Assembly: GCA_030426845.1 (NCBI GenBank)
Contig: JAUHXR010000056.1
Location: forward strand, 1 to 35,999
Length of the DNA stretch: 35,999 nucleotides
Direction of reading: 5' to 3'
Source of the DNA: Polyangia bacterium
GTDB taxonomy: Bacteria > Myxococcota_A > Polyangia > Polyangiales > Sandaracinaceae
In this document: positions 19,720 to 31,100 of the stretch, in pieces
Numbering within the stretch: the stretch's first letter is position 1
How the letters are laid out: every line of letters starts with the position of its first letter
Translations under genes and position numbers: made by a program
Notes under the pieces: generated by a model
Seen by the model: the letters and a program-made list of their open reading frames with translations, nothing else
What the model was told of the DNA's origin: nothing
Databases searched by the model: none

Positions 19720-19775
19720 ATTCGCGCCATGGTGCGCGCCGCGCAACGTCCCGAGCCGCCACCCGAGTCAGGCGC

Positions 19776-19781
19776 TACCCT
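19776..19781 (+). promoter_or_regulatory. -10-like TACCCT, leaderless geometry
   Basis: TACCCT ends 7 nt before the ATG at 19789. It favours this start over the upstream in-frame ATG at 19729. Confidence 0.4.
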
Positions 19782-19788
19782 AGGCGTC

Positions 19789-21801
19789 ATGCGCTACGCC
19801 GCATTGCTCGCGCTCCTCACGGTCGCCTGCGACGGTGCGCCGCCGTCGGTGGACGGCGGCCCGCCCGACGCGGGGGCGCGCCCGGCCACCCAGGCGGTCG
19901 TCGGCTACAACACGCCCGACGATCTCTTCGCCGCCCCGTGGCCGGACGAGCGGCTCCGCCGCCCCGACGGGACGGTCGACGTGTCGGCCTTCCCCAACCC
20001 GCGCGGCGCGCCGATCGCCGACGACCTGCGCTCGATCCTCGAGGGCGCGCGCGGCTTCGGCGTCTCGAGCGGCATCTACTTCGCGCTCACCGGCCCGCTC
20101 GACCCGGCCTCGCTCCCGGACCCGGCCGGCTCGATCGGCGCCGACGCGTCGGTGTTCCTCCTCGACGTGGCGCGCGGCGAGCGCGTTCCGATCGACGTGC
20201 GCTACCTCGAGGACGCCGGCACCTTCTCGCCCGACCACCTCCTCGCGGTGCTCCCGCTGCAGGGGCGGCCGCTCCGGCCCGAGGCGCGCTACGCCGCGGT
20301 GGTAACGACGGCGGCGCGGAGCCCGGCCGGCGAGCCGCTCGTGGCCGGCGAGGGGACCCGCGCGATCGCGGCCGGGGAGCCGCCGCCCGGCCTCGATCCG
20401 TCGGTGTACGACGCACAACGATCCTTGCTCGACCAGCTCGACCGAATGGGCGTCGACCGAGACCGCGTCGCCGCCACCGCGCTGTTCACCACCTGGGATC
20501 CGACGGCCGAGCTGCGCGCGGCCCAGGCGCAGCTCGCGACGATGGATCCGCCGGCGCTCGAGGCCGACTTCACGGCGGCCGAGGTCTTCGACGAGCTCTG
20601 CGTCTACCACGCGACCGTACGCATGCCCGACTTCCAGGGCGGCGAGGCGCCCTACCTCGACGGCGGGGGCGCGTGGGTCTACGAGGGCGGCGCGCTCGCG
20701 GTCCAGCGAATGGCCCAGGCGAACCTCTGGGTCACCCTCCCCCGGCGACCGATGCCCGCGGACGGCTTCCCGGTCGCGGTGTTCGTCCGCACCGGCGGGG
20801 GCGGCGACCGGCCGCTCGTCGATCGCGGGCCCCGCGCCACGGCCGGCGGCGACGCGATCACCCCGGGCACCGGCCCGGCCCTGCACTTCGCCCGCGCCGG
20901 CTTCGCGGGCGTGTCGGTCGATGGCCCCCTCGGCGGTCTGCGCAACACGGACGGCTGGGACGAGCAGTTCGCGATCTTCAACATCAACAACGTGCGCGGG
21001 CTGCGCGACAACGTCCGCCAGTCCGCGCTCGAGCTCATCCACCTCGTGCGCCTGCTCGGCACCGTCGCGATCGACGCCTCGGGGTGCCCGGACCTGACGA
21101 CGCCGACCGCGGGCTCGGTCGCGCTCCTCGACCCCGACACGGTCGCGCTCATGGGCCACTCGATGGGCGCGACCATCGCGCCGCTCGCGGTCGCGCTCGA
21201 GCCGGCCTACGACGCGGCGATCCTGAGCGGCGCGGGCGCGAGCTGGTCGCGGAACGTCATCTTCAAGGAGAGCCCCATCGCCGTCCGCCCGGCGGCCGAG
21301 AACCTGCTGCGCTACCCGGCGGGCTCGCTCGTCGAGCACGACCCGGTGCTGGCGCTCCTGCAGTGGGCGGGTGAGCCCGCCGACCCGCAGGTCTACGCGC
21401 GCCACCTGCTCGAGGAGCCGATCGCGGGCGAGGCGCGGCACGTCCTCATGTTCCAGGGGATCCTCGACACCTACATCCCCCCGCCGGTCGCCAACCCGCT
21501 CGCCCTCGCCATCGGGCTCGACCAGGCCGGCCCGGCCCTCGATGAGGCGCTCAGCGACCGGTTCACGCCGCTGTCGGCGGAGCTGCCGCTCGCGGGGGGC
21601 GCGCAGATCGGGCTGCCCGCGTCCGCCAACCGCGCCGGGCGCGTCGCGGTCGTCGTGCAGCACGCCGAAGACGGCATCGAGGACGGCCACGAGGTCGTGT
21701 TCCAGACCCCCGGCCCGCAGCTGCAGTACCGCTGCTTCCTCAGCTCCCTCGCGGCCGGCGCGCCCCAGGTGCCCGCGACCGACGCGACCGACTGCCCCTG
21801 A
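19789..21801 (+). CDS. large lipoprotein alpha/beta-hydrolase
   Basis: 670 aa from ATG 19789. A short signal with lipobox TVAC is followed by a DGG/DAG linker. An N-terminal region (~40-330) carries Ig-like or lipase-N-like sequence. The C-terminal alpha/beta-hydrolase has nucleophile elbow GHSMGA (Ser458), preceded by ALMGHS, and a later LMFQGILDTYIPP segment typical of the acid-residue strand. The length and order fit large extracellular esterases or lipases of the bacterial virulence-factor-lipase type. The substrate is unknown. The next gene begins 61 nt downstream. Confidence 0.82.
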   Translation: MRYAALLALLTVACDGAPPSVDGGPPDAGARPATQAVVGYNTPDDLFAAPWPDERLRRPDGTVDVSAFPNPRGAPIADDLRSILEGARGFGVSSGIYFALTGPLDPASLPDPAGSIGADASVFLLDVARGERVPIDVRYLEDAGTFSPDHLLAVLPLQGRPLRPEARYAAVVTTAARSPAGEPLVAGEGTRAIAAGEPPPGLDPSVYDAQRSLLDQLDRMGVDRDRVAATALFTTWDPTAELRAAQAQLATMDPPALEADFTAAEVFDELCVYHATVRMPDFQGGEAPYLDGGGAWVYEGGALAVQRMAQANLWVTLPRRPMPADGFPVAVFVRTGGGGDRPLVDRGPRATAGGDAITPGTGPALHFARAGFAGVSVDGPLGGLRNTDGWDEQFAIFNINNVRGLRDNVRQSALELIHLVRLLGTVAIDASGCPDLTTPTAGSVALLDPDTVALMGHSMGATIAPLAVALEPAYDAAILSGAGASWSRNVIFKESPIAVRPAAENLLRYPAGSLVEHDPVLALLQWAGEPADPQVYARHLLEEPIAGEARHVLMFQGILDTYIPPPVANPLALAIGLDQAGPALDEALSDRFTPLSAELPLAGGAQIGLPASANRAGRVAVVVQHAEDGIEDGHEVVFQTPGPQLQYRCFLSSLAAGAPQVPATDATDCP

Positions 21802-21862
21802 GCCCGTCGTCGAACGCGCGCGCCGGCTCAAGTTCTGGCGCGGACGGCCGATCCCTACGTGG

Positions 21863-23110
21863 ATGTCCGCAGCCGAGGAGCTCGAGCCCGAGACCGCCCT
21901 TCGCCGGGCGTGGCTCGAACGCCGCCCGATCCTGGATCGCGAGGGCGCGACGTTCGGCTACGAGCTGCGGATCCGTTCGAGCCCCGCCGGCGCCGCCCCC
22001 GACGCCGGTGAGCGCTCGACGTCCGCCCAGACCGTGATGAGCGCGTTCAGCGAGGTCGGAGTCGACGACATCTGCGGGCCGGATCAGAAGCTCGCGTTCC
22101 TGCTCGACGACGCGATGCTGGCGGTCGATGGCCTCGACGCGCTGGAGGCGCTCCCACGCCACCGCGTCCTGTTCGTCGCGCCGCGCACCCCCGGCGCGGA
22201 CGAGCCCCTCGCGGAGACCCTCCGCGCGATGAGCGAGCGCGGGCTCCGGCTGGTCCTGCCCGCCGACGCGCCGGAGCACGACGAGGTGCTGCGCTTCGCC
22301 GAGCTGGCCACCGTCGATGCGCGCGCCCACTCGCCCGAGGGCTTCAGCGAGCGGATCGCCGCGCTGCGGCGCGCCGGCGTCCCCACGGTCGCGCGCCGGG
22401 TGGAGACCCGCGCCGAGCACGCCCGCGCGCTCGCGGCCGGCGCCGACTACGTGCAGGGCTTCTACTTCCAGGTCCCGGAGATGGTCTCGGGGACCCACAT
22501 CCCGGCGAGCCACCAGGCCGCGCTCTCGCTCCTCTCGAAGGTCCAGGACGACGAGACCCCGGTGTTGGAGCTCGAGCGCCTCATCGGAGCTGACGCCTCG
22601 CTGAGCTACCGCCTGCTCCGGCTGCTCTCGACCGGGCGCTTCGCGACGCGCCGCAAGGTCGACTCGATCAAGCACGCGCTGGTGCTCCTCGGGCGTCGCC
22701 GGCTCGCGCAGTGGGTGAGCCTGCTCGCGCTCGCCGGCATCGACGACCGCCCGGCCGCGCTCCTCGAGCAGTCGATCCTCCGCGCGCGGATGTGCGAGCT
22801 CCTCGGCGCGCGCCACCCCGAGCACAAGCCGGCCGCGTTCTTCACGGTGGGCCTCCTCTCGGCGATTGACGCGATGCTGGGCCGCCCCCTCGCGGTGGTG
22901 CTCGAGGGGATCCCCCTCGCGCCGCCCCTCGCGGAGGCGCTGCTGACCGAGCGCAACGAGCTGGGTCGGATCCTCGCCGCGGTGAAGGACTACGCGACGG
23001 GCGAGTGGCGCGCGGTGGACCTGCACGTGGTCGCCCCGCACGAGCTCGCCGACGCCTACTTCGACGCGGCGCGCTACTCGGTCGAGCTGATGGGCGAGCT
23101 CTCGCGCTGA
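21863..23110 (+). CDS. EAL-HDOD signalling protein (degenerate EAL)
   Basis: 415 aa, cytoplasmic. The N-terminal half has an EAL-type fold of the YuxH class. It begins RRPILDREGATFGYELRIRS and later has ADYVQGFYFQVPE, but lacks the EAL/ExLxR and metal-binding acidic residues, so c-di-GMP hydrolysis is unlikely. The C-terminal half is an HDOD domain: LIGADASLSYRLLRLLST, then VDSIKHALVLLGRRRLAQWVSL. Known relatives act as non-catalytic regulators of motility and c-di-GMP networks. ATG 21863 gives the normal family start. Its TGA stop is the first unit of a 13-bp tandem repeat. Confidence 0.92.
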   Translation: MSAAEELEPETALRRAWLERRPILDREGATFGYELRIRSSPAGAAPDAGERSTSAQTVMSAFSEVGVDDICGPDQKLAFLLDDAMLAVDGLDALEALPRHRVLFVAPRTPGADEPLAETLRAMSERGLRLVLPADAPEHDEVLRFAELATVDARAHSPEGFSERIAALRRAGVPTVARRVETRAEHARALAAGADYVQGFYFQVPEMVSGTHIPASHQAALSLLSKVQDDETPVLELERLIGADASLSYRLLRLLSTGRFATRRKVDSIKHALVLLGRRRLAQWVSLLALAGIDDRPAALLEQSILRARMCELLGARHPEHKPAAFFTVGLLSAIDAMLGRPLAVVLEGIPLAPPLAEALLTERNELGRILAAVKDYATGEWRAVDLHVVAPHELADAYFDAARYSVELMGELSR

Positions 23111-23156
23111 TCCATCGCGCGGATCCACCGCGCTGATCCATCGCGCGGATCCATCG
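23108..23156 (+). repeat. 13-bp minisatellite starting at a stop codon
   Basis: The unit (T/G)GATCCA(T/C)CGCGC runs 3.8 times from 23108. Alternate copies differ so that a 26-bp higher-order unit is seen twice. The first TGA is the stop of the EAL-HDOD gene. The unit length is not a multiple of three. Confidence 0.95.
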
Positions 23157-23194
23157 GGACGGGAACATCGAGCGGCGCGCGCGGTCCACGCGCC

Positions 23195-23881
23195 ATGACC
23201 CGATGGACCGAGATCATCATCCCCGTCGAGCGCAGCCCCGACCCCGCGCTGCTCCTCGACGTCGCCGTGCCGCTGGTGGAGGCCGTCCGGCCCGCGCTCG
23301 CCGCCTGGCACTACTTCTGGGAGCCGGACCTCCACCTCCGCCTGGGCTGGCGCGGCGAGGCGGACGACGCGGCCGCCCGGGCGTGGCTCGACGCGGCCCG
23401 AGCGCGCGGCGCGCTCGGCGCGTGGTCCTTCGGGAGCTACGACGGCGACGCGGCGATGCTCGGCGAGGAGGTGTGGGACCACGCCGCGCGGGACTTCGAG
23501 GGCGGGGCCGAGTACGCCTCGGCGCTGCTCGCGCTCGAGCGGAGAGGAGCCCTCGGGTCGACGCGCGACTTCTTCTGGGCGCGCCACGTCCATTGCTTCA
23601 GCAACCAGCTCGTCGGCACGTGGAGCGAGGAGGCGCGGCTCTGCGTCCTCCAGGCCCGCTACCGCGCGGCGCTGCTCGCCCGGGCGCGGGTCAACGCGGG
23701 CCTCCGTCCGCGCCTGCGCGCGCTCGTCGACGCCCTCGACGGAGTCCTCGCGGACGCGGGGGCGATCCAGGAGGCGGAGGCCGCGCTGCTCGACGCGTGG
23801 CGGAGCCAGGGCCGGCCAGACCTCGCGACGATGCTGGAGCTCCCGGACGACTTCGCGCGCGATCCGTCCGAAGAGGTGTGA
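23195..23881 (+). CDS. stand-alone SpaB_C-like protein (lantibiotic dehydratase C-terminal / thiopeptide-type family)
   Basis: 228 aa, cytoplasmic. The order of motifs fits the SpaB C-terminal/thiopeptide-type bacteriocin biosynthesis domain. The start is WTEIIIPVE, then AAWHYFWEPDLHLRLGWRG (family pattern of an aromatic followed by PHLRLRF), a middle helical part and, near the C-terminus, WARHVHCFSNQL, matching the VHMHxNRL signature, followed by LQARYRAALLARAR. In lanthipeptide LanB enzymes this domain eliminates glutamate; relatives form the thiopeptide pyridine ring. No LanB N-terminal glutamylation domain, precursor peptide or cyclase is visible nearby. Its partners and product are unknown. 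Confidence 0.68.
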   Translation: MTRWTEIIIPVERSPDPALLLDVAVPLVEAVRPALAAWHYFWEPDLHLRLGWRGEADDAAARAWLDAARARGALGAWSFGSYDGDAAMLGEEVWDHAARDFEGGAEYASALLALERRGALGSTRDFFWARHVHCFSNQLVGTWSEEARLCVLQARYRAALLARARVNAGLRPRLRALVDALDGVLADAGAIQEAEAALLDAWRSQGRPDLATMLELPDDFARDPSEEV

Positions 23882-23931
23882 GGGCCCGGGACGGCGGCGC
23901 GAACGGCGAGCGGAGGCACGGGGCCGACGAA

Positions 23932-23951
23932 GAACGCCCTTCGGGGCGTTC
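23932..23951. terminator. bidirectional hairpin with UUCG tetraloop
   Basis: GAACGCCC (23932-23939), TTCG, GGGCGTTC (23944-23951): a perfect 8-bp stem closed as C(UUCG)G, an unusually stable tetraloop. It lies between the SpaB_C-like stop and the convergent amidase stop at 23960. Confidence 0.65.
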
Positions 23952-23959
23952 CTCGCCAG

Positions 23960-25441
23960 CTACGGGGTCCCCGGGATGAAGGTGCGCCTTGGGCCGTAGC
24001 GGCTTCGGTGAGGCGGCGGGACCCAGCCGCCCAGCGCGCGCTCGAGGTGCCCCGCGACCGCGATCGTCAGGTGGTCGTTGCCGTGCGCCGCGACGACCTG
24101 CACCCCGAGCGGGAGCCCGCGCCGATCGAGCCCCAGCGGGACCTGGGTCGAGGGGAAGCCGAGCACGTTCACGATCGCGGTGTAGACGAAGTCGAAGGGC
24201 CGCCGCAGCGGGCCGCGGTGGCGCGGCGCGGGGCGCGAGTAGGACGGGTAGAGCATCACGCCGTCCGCGCCCAGCGCCTCGCCGAGGGTGCCCCGCAGAT
24301 CTTGGAGCTCCGCGATCAGCCGGTCGGTGCGCGCGGGGAAGCGCTCCGGGACACGCTCGAGCGCAGCGAGGGTGAGCGCCGGGAGGGTATGCGGCGAGCG
24401 GCGGAGCGCCCAGCGCGCGAGCTCGGGGATCACCGGCACGCGCCGGCCGTTGCCCATCAGCACGCCGAACGGCGTCCCGCCCGCGCGCGAGAGCGACGCG
24501 CCCCAGTAGTGCAGCGACCGGGCGAGCCCGGCGAAGGCGCGCGGCTCGACCCTCGCGCCGGCCGCGGACAGCGACCCCGCCGCGCGCTCCTGCGCCGACC
24601 GCAGCGCAGGGTGTACGCCGATCCAGTCGTTGTCGGGCACGTCGAGGACCCGCAGGGCCCCGACGTCGACCTCGGAGGGATCGCCGAGCGCGATCGGGCG
24701 GCACGCCTCGCACTCACCGTCGGGGCCCGCGAGGACTCGCAGGACGGGCCAGAGGTCCTCGGCGCGCCGCGCGAGGGGGCCGGTGCAGAGGAAGCCCTCC
24801 GTGTCGCGCTCCGCGGTGGGCCACTGGCCGGTGCTCGGGACGAGCCCCGCCGACGGCTTGTGCCCGAACACCCCGTTGAAGAACGCGGGCCCCCGGATCG
24901 AGCCGCCGATGTCCGCGCCGAGGCCGAAGGGCACGATGGCCGCGCCCACCGCCGCGCCCTCCCCGCCCGAGCTGCCGCCGACGATCCGGCCGAGGTCGTA
25001 GGGGTTGTTGGTCCGACCGTAGAGTCGGTTGTCGCTCTCGACCCACATGAGCAGCTCGGAGACGTTCGTCACGCCGATCGGGATCGCGCCCGCCTCGCGC
25101 AGGCGGCGCACCGCGGTCGCGTCCCGCGGCGCGCGGTGCCCGCGGCGCGAGACGAGCCCCGCGGTGTGCGGCATGCCCTCGAGCTGGATGCTCTCCTTGA
25201 TCGTGCAGGGCACCCCGTGGAGCGGCCCGACGCCGTCCGGGCCTCGCTCCGCCAGCGCGGCGTCGGCGACCCGCGCCTCCGCCTTGGCCTCGCGCACGCG
25301 CGCGCGCACGACCGCGTTGAGGAGCGGGTTCACCGAGCGCATGCGCTCGATCGACAGCTCGACCAGCGCGAGGCTCGTGGTCTCGCCCGTGCGGACGAGG
25401 CGCGCCAGCTCGGTCGCCGACTTGAGGAGGTAGGGGTGCAT
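23960..25441 (-). CDS. amidase signature family enzyme
   Basis: 493 aa. The Ser-cisSer-Lys triad of the family is visible: Lys82 in CTIKES, Ser157 in GGSSGGE and nucleophile Ser181 in GADIGGSIRGPA. The spacing (75 and 24 residues) equals that of GatA-type amidases. The substrate cannot be read from sequence; fatty-acid-amide-hydrolase-like or other amidase activity is possible, but GatA function is unlikely without gatB/gatC neighbours. The ATG overlaps the upstream TGA as TGATG (25443-25439), so it is translationally coupled to the membrane-anchored protein, and through it follows the acyl-CoA dehydrogenase. Confidence 0.93.
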   Translation of the reverse strand: MHPYLLKSATELARLVRTGETTSLALVELSIERMRSVNPLLNAVVRARVREAKAEARVADAALAERGPDGVGPLHGVPCTIKESIQLEGMPHTAGLVSRRGHRAPRDATAVRRLREAGAIPIGVTNVSELLMWVESDNRLYGRTNNPYDLGRIVGGSSGGEGAAVGAAIVPFGLGADIGGSIRGPAFFNGVFGHKPSAGLVPSTGQWPTAERDTEGFLCTGPLARRAEDLWPVLRVLAGPDGECEACRPIALGDPSEVDVGALRVLDVPDNDWIGVHPALRSAQERAAGSLSAAGARVEPRAFAGLARSLHYWGASLSRAGGTPFGVLMGNGRRVPVIPELARWALRRSPHTLPALTLAALERVPERFPARTDRLIAELQDLRGTLGEALGADGVMLYPSYSRPAPRHRGPLRRPFDFVYTAIVNVLGFPSTQVPLGLDRRGLPLGVQVVAAHGNDHLTIAVAGHLERALGGWVPPPHRSRYGPRRTFIPGTP

Positions 25442-26190
25442 CAGCCACCCAGAGGGTCGAAGGGATCGCGCTCGCCGATCAAGTCGTAGATCGTGGCCGC
25501 TCCCTCGACGTCGGTCAGCTCGAGCGTCACGCCGATCGCGGTCTCGTGCCGCGTCGAGACGCGCGCCCCGGTCGAGAGCTCGACCCAACCGCCCCAGCCC
25601 ACCTCCACGCCGCCGATCGGGAGAATGCTGACCCACATCTGCCACGCGCTCGGCAGGCCGTCGTCGCCCACCCGCCAGAGGTAGGCGTCCCCCGGGGTGA
25701 GGCCGCCGGACGCGTAGCTCACGAGGAGGCCCTCTGCGCCCCCCTCGAGATCGACGACCGAGAGCGTGACCCCGTCGTCGCGGAGCTTCGCGAGCGGGTT
25801 GAGCCAGAACGAGTCGTTGATGAACGCCGCGTAGGCCTGATCGGCGAGCTCGCTCGCCTCGCCGCCCTGAACCACCGCGCCCCCCCGGGTCACCAGGGCC
25901 GCGCTGCGGTCGAGCCGCTGCAGGACGACGACGTCCCCGAAGGCGACGCGCGACAGGTCACGCTCGCGGTCCCAGAGGTGCTCGTTGCGGCCCGCGAAGG
26001 TCCACCGCACCGCGCCCGTCCGGGCCCAGGCGTCGACGTCCACGGCGGCCTCCACGCGCGCGGCGAGCGCCTGCGCCGCGGGACCCTCGCGTCCGTCCGG
26101 CCGCGGCTCGTGGGCGAGCGCGAGCCCCGCCCCGACGAGGAGGACGAGGACGAGCAGGCTCGCCCCCGCCCACTTCGCGAAGCGCTTCAC
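25441..26190 (-). CDS. membrane-anchored or exported protein of unknown function
   Basis: 249 aa. MKRFAKW followed by ASLLVLVLLVGAGLALA is an N-terminal anchor or signal. The mature part is beta-rich with many Trp/Gly residues (WTFAGRNEHLWDRERDLSRV, GDAYLWRVGDDGLPSAWQMW, VEVGWGGWVELSTG) and no cysteines. I do not recognise a family, although the shape fits an outer-membrane or periplasmic lipid-binding barrel. It sits 9 nt after the acyl-CoA dehydrogenase and overlaps the amidase start. It is thus the middle gene of a likely three-gene operon and may share its lipid substrate (inference). Confidence 0.78.
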   Translation of the reverse strand: MKRFAKWAGASLLVLVLLVGAGLALAHEPRPDGREGPAAQALAARVEAAVDVDAWARTGAVRWTFAGRNEHLWDRERDLSRVAFGDVVVLQRLDRSAALVTRGGAVVQGGEASELADQAYAAFINDSFWLNPLAKLRDDGVTLSVVDLEGGAEGLLVSYASGGLTPGDAYLWRVGDDGLPSAWQMWVSILPIGGVEVGWGGWVELSTGARVSTRHETAIGVTLELTDVEGAATIYDLIGERDPFDPLGG

Positions 26191-26199
26191 GCGATCACG

Positions 26200-28041
<1,842 letters not shown>

Positions 28042-28087
28042 CTGTGGACTCCTCGGTGCAATCACGGAGCGCGGGCAGTGAGCGGGT

Positions 28088-28109
28088 TCACTGAATGGCG
28101 CTTCAGTCA
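28088..28109 (-). promoter_or_regulatory. operator palindrome at the acyl-CoA dehydrogenase promoter
   Basis: ACTGAA (28090-28095), a 6-nt spacer and TTCAGT (28102-28107) form a perfect dyad, with 7 of 8 positions symmetric when extended to 28088-28109. It covers the predicted transcription start of the promoter at 28115-28142. The form resembles TetR- or FadR-type fatty-acid-degradation operators. The regulator is not in the window. Confidence 0.65.
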
Positions 28110-28114
28110 CCGGG

Positions 28115-28142
28115 ATAGTAGGCCCGCGACGCGGTGCGTCAA
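28115..28142 (-). promoter_or_regulatory. sigma-70-like promoter for the acyl-CoA dehydrogenase operon
   Basis: On the minus strand TTGACG (28142-28137), a 16-nt spacer and TACTAT (28120-28115). The expected start (~28108) lies inside the adjacent operator. This is the best -35/-10 pair in the window. Confidence 0.65.
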
Positions 28143-28156
28143 GCGCGCAGGGAGCG

Positions 28157-28162
28157 TATCCT
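28157..28162 (+). promoter_or_regulatory. -10-like TATCCT, leaderless geometry, giant kinase
   Basis: TATCCT ends 8 nt before the ATG at 28171, with no ribosome-binding site between. It overlaps nothing else and is divergent from the acyl-CoA dehydrogenase promoter. Confidence 0.4.
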
Positions 28163-28170
28163 CTCGGCCG

Positions 28171-31100
28171 ATGGGGGCGCAGCGGGAGGGCGACCGCCGG
28201 GGGACCGGTGGGGCGGGCGACTGGGTGCTTGGCGAGACCCTCGGGCGCGGCGGGATCGGCGTGGTCTACGCGGCGACCCACGCGGTGACCGGCCAGCGCG
28301 GCGCGCTCAAGGTCGCGCACCCCGAGGCGGGAGCGGTCGGCGACCACTGGTTCCGGCGCGAGCGCGACCTGATCGCGCGCCTGCGTCACCCTCACATCGT
28401 CGCGCTGCTCGACGCGGGCGAGCTCGAGGGGGAGCGCCCCTACCTCGTGTTCGAGCGCGTGGACGGCTGCACGCTCGAGGAGGCGGCGGAGCGGCTGACC
28501 CTCGACGAGATCGTCGCGATCGGCGGGCAGCTGCTCGACGCCCTCGGCTACGCCCACGACGCGGGGGTCGTCCACTGCGACGTCACGCCGGCCAACGTCC
28601 TGCTCGAGGAGGGCCCCGATCACGCCAAGGTGACGTGCGTCGCGCGGCTCACCGACTTCGGGCTCGCGCGCGCGAAGATCGACGCGCACGCGCGCCTCCG
28701 CTCGAGCATGCAGGTCAGCGGGACACCCGGGTACATGAGCCCGGAGCAGGCGAAGGGCGCTGGCTCGCCCGGCCCGGCGAGCGACCTCTTCAGCTGCGGC
28801 GCGCTCCTGTTCCGGCTCCTCACCGGCTACGCGCCCTATGGAGGCAAGACCGCCATCGAGGTCGTCCAGCACACCCTCGGCGCGAGCCCGCTGCCGCTGC
28901 GGCCCCGGCAGGGGCTGCGCGCCCCGGTGAAGCTCGCCGAGGTCGTGCAGCGGCTCCTCGCGCGCGACCCGGAGGACCGCTTCCCGAGCGCTGCGCGCGC
29001 GCGGGCGGCGTGGCTCGCGGCGGCCGGCGGCACCACCCCGGCCACCGGGACGGTGAGGCCGCACGCGCCGAGGACCGCCGGGCTCCAGTCGCTCGAGACC
29101 ATCCTCGTCGACCGCGTCCGCTCGACGCGCCAGGCGGCGGTCTCGACGCTGCGCGAGACGCCCGCCGCCGGGCTGCGCCGCGACGGGCTCCCCTGGCGGC
29201 GCCCGCGCGAGGAGCTCTACGGCCGCGACGCCGAGCGCGCCGAGCTGGTGCGCGCGCTGCCTCCGTGGGGGGCCGAGCCGAGCCTCGTCGCGATCTGCGG
29301 CGAGCGCGGGGTCGGCAAGAGCGCGCTCCTCGAGGCGGTCTGCTCGGAGGCGCGCGGCTCGGGCGCGCGCGTGCTCCGGGCCCACGGGCGCCTCGCCGGC
29401 CCGTGCCCGCCGATGGAGGTGCTCGCGACGATCGCGCTCACGTCGATCGGGGCGGGCCTCGTCTACCCCGCGCGCCTCGCCGCCGAGCGGCTCGCGCGCG
29501 AGCTCGCCGACGGCGCCCTCAGCGACCCGGCGGGCGCGACCGACGCGCTGGTCGGCGGGCTGCTCGGCGTCGGCCCCCGCGGCGGCGGTCCGACCGCGGT
29601 GATGGAGGCCTACGAGGGGTTCACGCACCTGCTCGGGGTCGATCACCGGCCGGTCGTGATCGTGATCGATGATGCACAGGGGCTGGACGCGGGGACCTGG
29701 GAGGTGCTCCGCGCGGTCGCGCTCGAGCACCCCGGCCACGTGGGCGTCGTGTGGTGCGGCGCGGGAGAGCCTCCGGAGGACGTGACCGCGCGCGCGGAGC
29801 TCGAGCGACCGGGCGAGGAGGTGCTCGACGCGATCTGGCGCAGAGACGCGCCCGAGGGCGCGCGCCGGGACCCCAGCCTCACGCTGCCCGCCGACGTAGC
29901 CGCGCTGGCGCACCTCGCGACAACACACGGCGCGACGGTGCACCTCACGAAGGGCGGCTGGACGCCTCGCTTCGACGCGGTCGTGGCCGCCCTCAAGTCA
30001 CCCGAGCGGCTGATCCTCGAGGCGGCCGCGGTCTACGGCGACGACATCCCGCGGCGCGGGCTCCCCAAGGTCGCGCAGGTCCTCGGCGCGCCGCTCGACG
30101 AGGCGCACGCGGCGCTCGACGCCCTGCTGACGCGAGGCGCGCTCAGCGAGGTCGGCGAGGCCGCGGCGCGCCTCGAGCGCTGGCTGCGCTTCGACTCGCC
30201 GGGCCTCCGCGCGGCCGCGCTCGCGGGCTGCTCCCCGGAGTGGCGGCGGCACCTGCACGCGGTGGCCGCCCAGTGGCTCGCGCGCGACTGCCTCGACGAC
30301 CACGCCCCGAACCGCGCCCGCGTCGCGCACCTCGCGCTCGAGGCGGGGCTCGAGCGCAGCGCCGCCCACGCGCTGACCGAGGTCGGGCGGCTCGAGCTGG
30401 AGGCGGGTCGACCGGAGCGCGCCGGCGCCTCGCTCGATCGCGCGGCCGAGATCGCTCAGGGCGCGGACGCGGACGCGATCGACCAGGCGCGGGTCGGCGC
30501 GCACCGGGCCGAGGTCGCGCTCGCGGTCGGGCTGCCCGTGCGCTGCGTGGAGCTGGCCGACGAGGCGCTCCGCGTGATCGAGCCGGGGCGCGAGGTCCTC
30601 ACCGCGCGGCTGCGAGGGATGCGCGCCGAGGCGCTCGCCCAGCAGGGTCAGCTGGAGCCCGCCGCGCGCGCGCTGGAGGAGGCGATCGAGGCGCTCGGCC
30701 CCGAGGGCGATCCGATGGAGTCGGCGCGGCTCCACGCCTCCCTCGGGTGGATCCTCGGCTACCGGCTCGGCCGGAACGCCGAGGGCATCGAGCACGGACG
30801 CCGCGCGCTCGAGGTCGCGGCCCGGATCCACGCGCCGGCGTTCCGCGCGTCGCTCTGCGGTCGGCTCGGCGCGAACTACCTGCGCGCGGGCGACTGGGAC
30901 GGGCAGCTCGAGACGAACCGCGAGGACCTCCGGCTCTCGACCCGCGCGCGCGACCCGCGCGGCATCGTGCGCGCCAACATCAACCTCGGGGTCTGCTTCC
31001 ACAACCGAGGCGCGCTGGCGCTCGCCGACGAGCACACGAGGCGCGCGCTCGACCTCGCCACCCGCTGCGGCTCGGACGGCGCGGCGCAGATCGCGCACAA

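Noticed and set aside
23960-25441. gatA (glutamyl-tRNA amidotransferase subunit A)
   Set aside because: The triad spacing fits, but no gatB/gatC is adjacent and the gene is in an acyl-CoA dehydrogenase operon. Only the broader family call is kept.
28042-29943. Upstream extension of the acyl-CoA dehydrogenase frame (1247 codons)
   Set aside because: The extension is antisense to the kinase-ATPase-TPR gene. Family N-terminus, ribosome-binding site, promoter and operator all point to GTG 28041.
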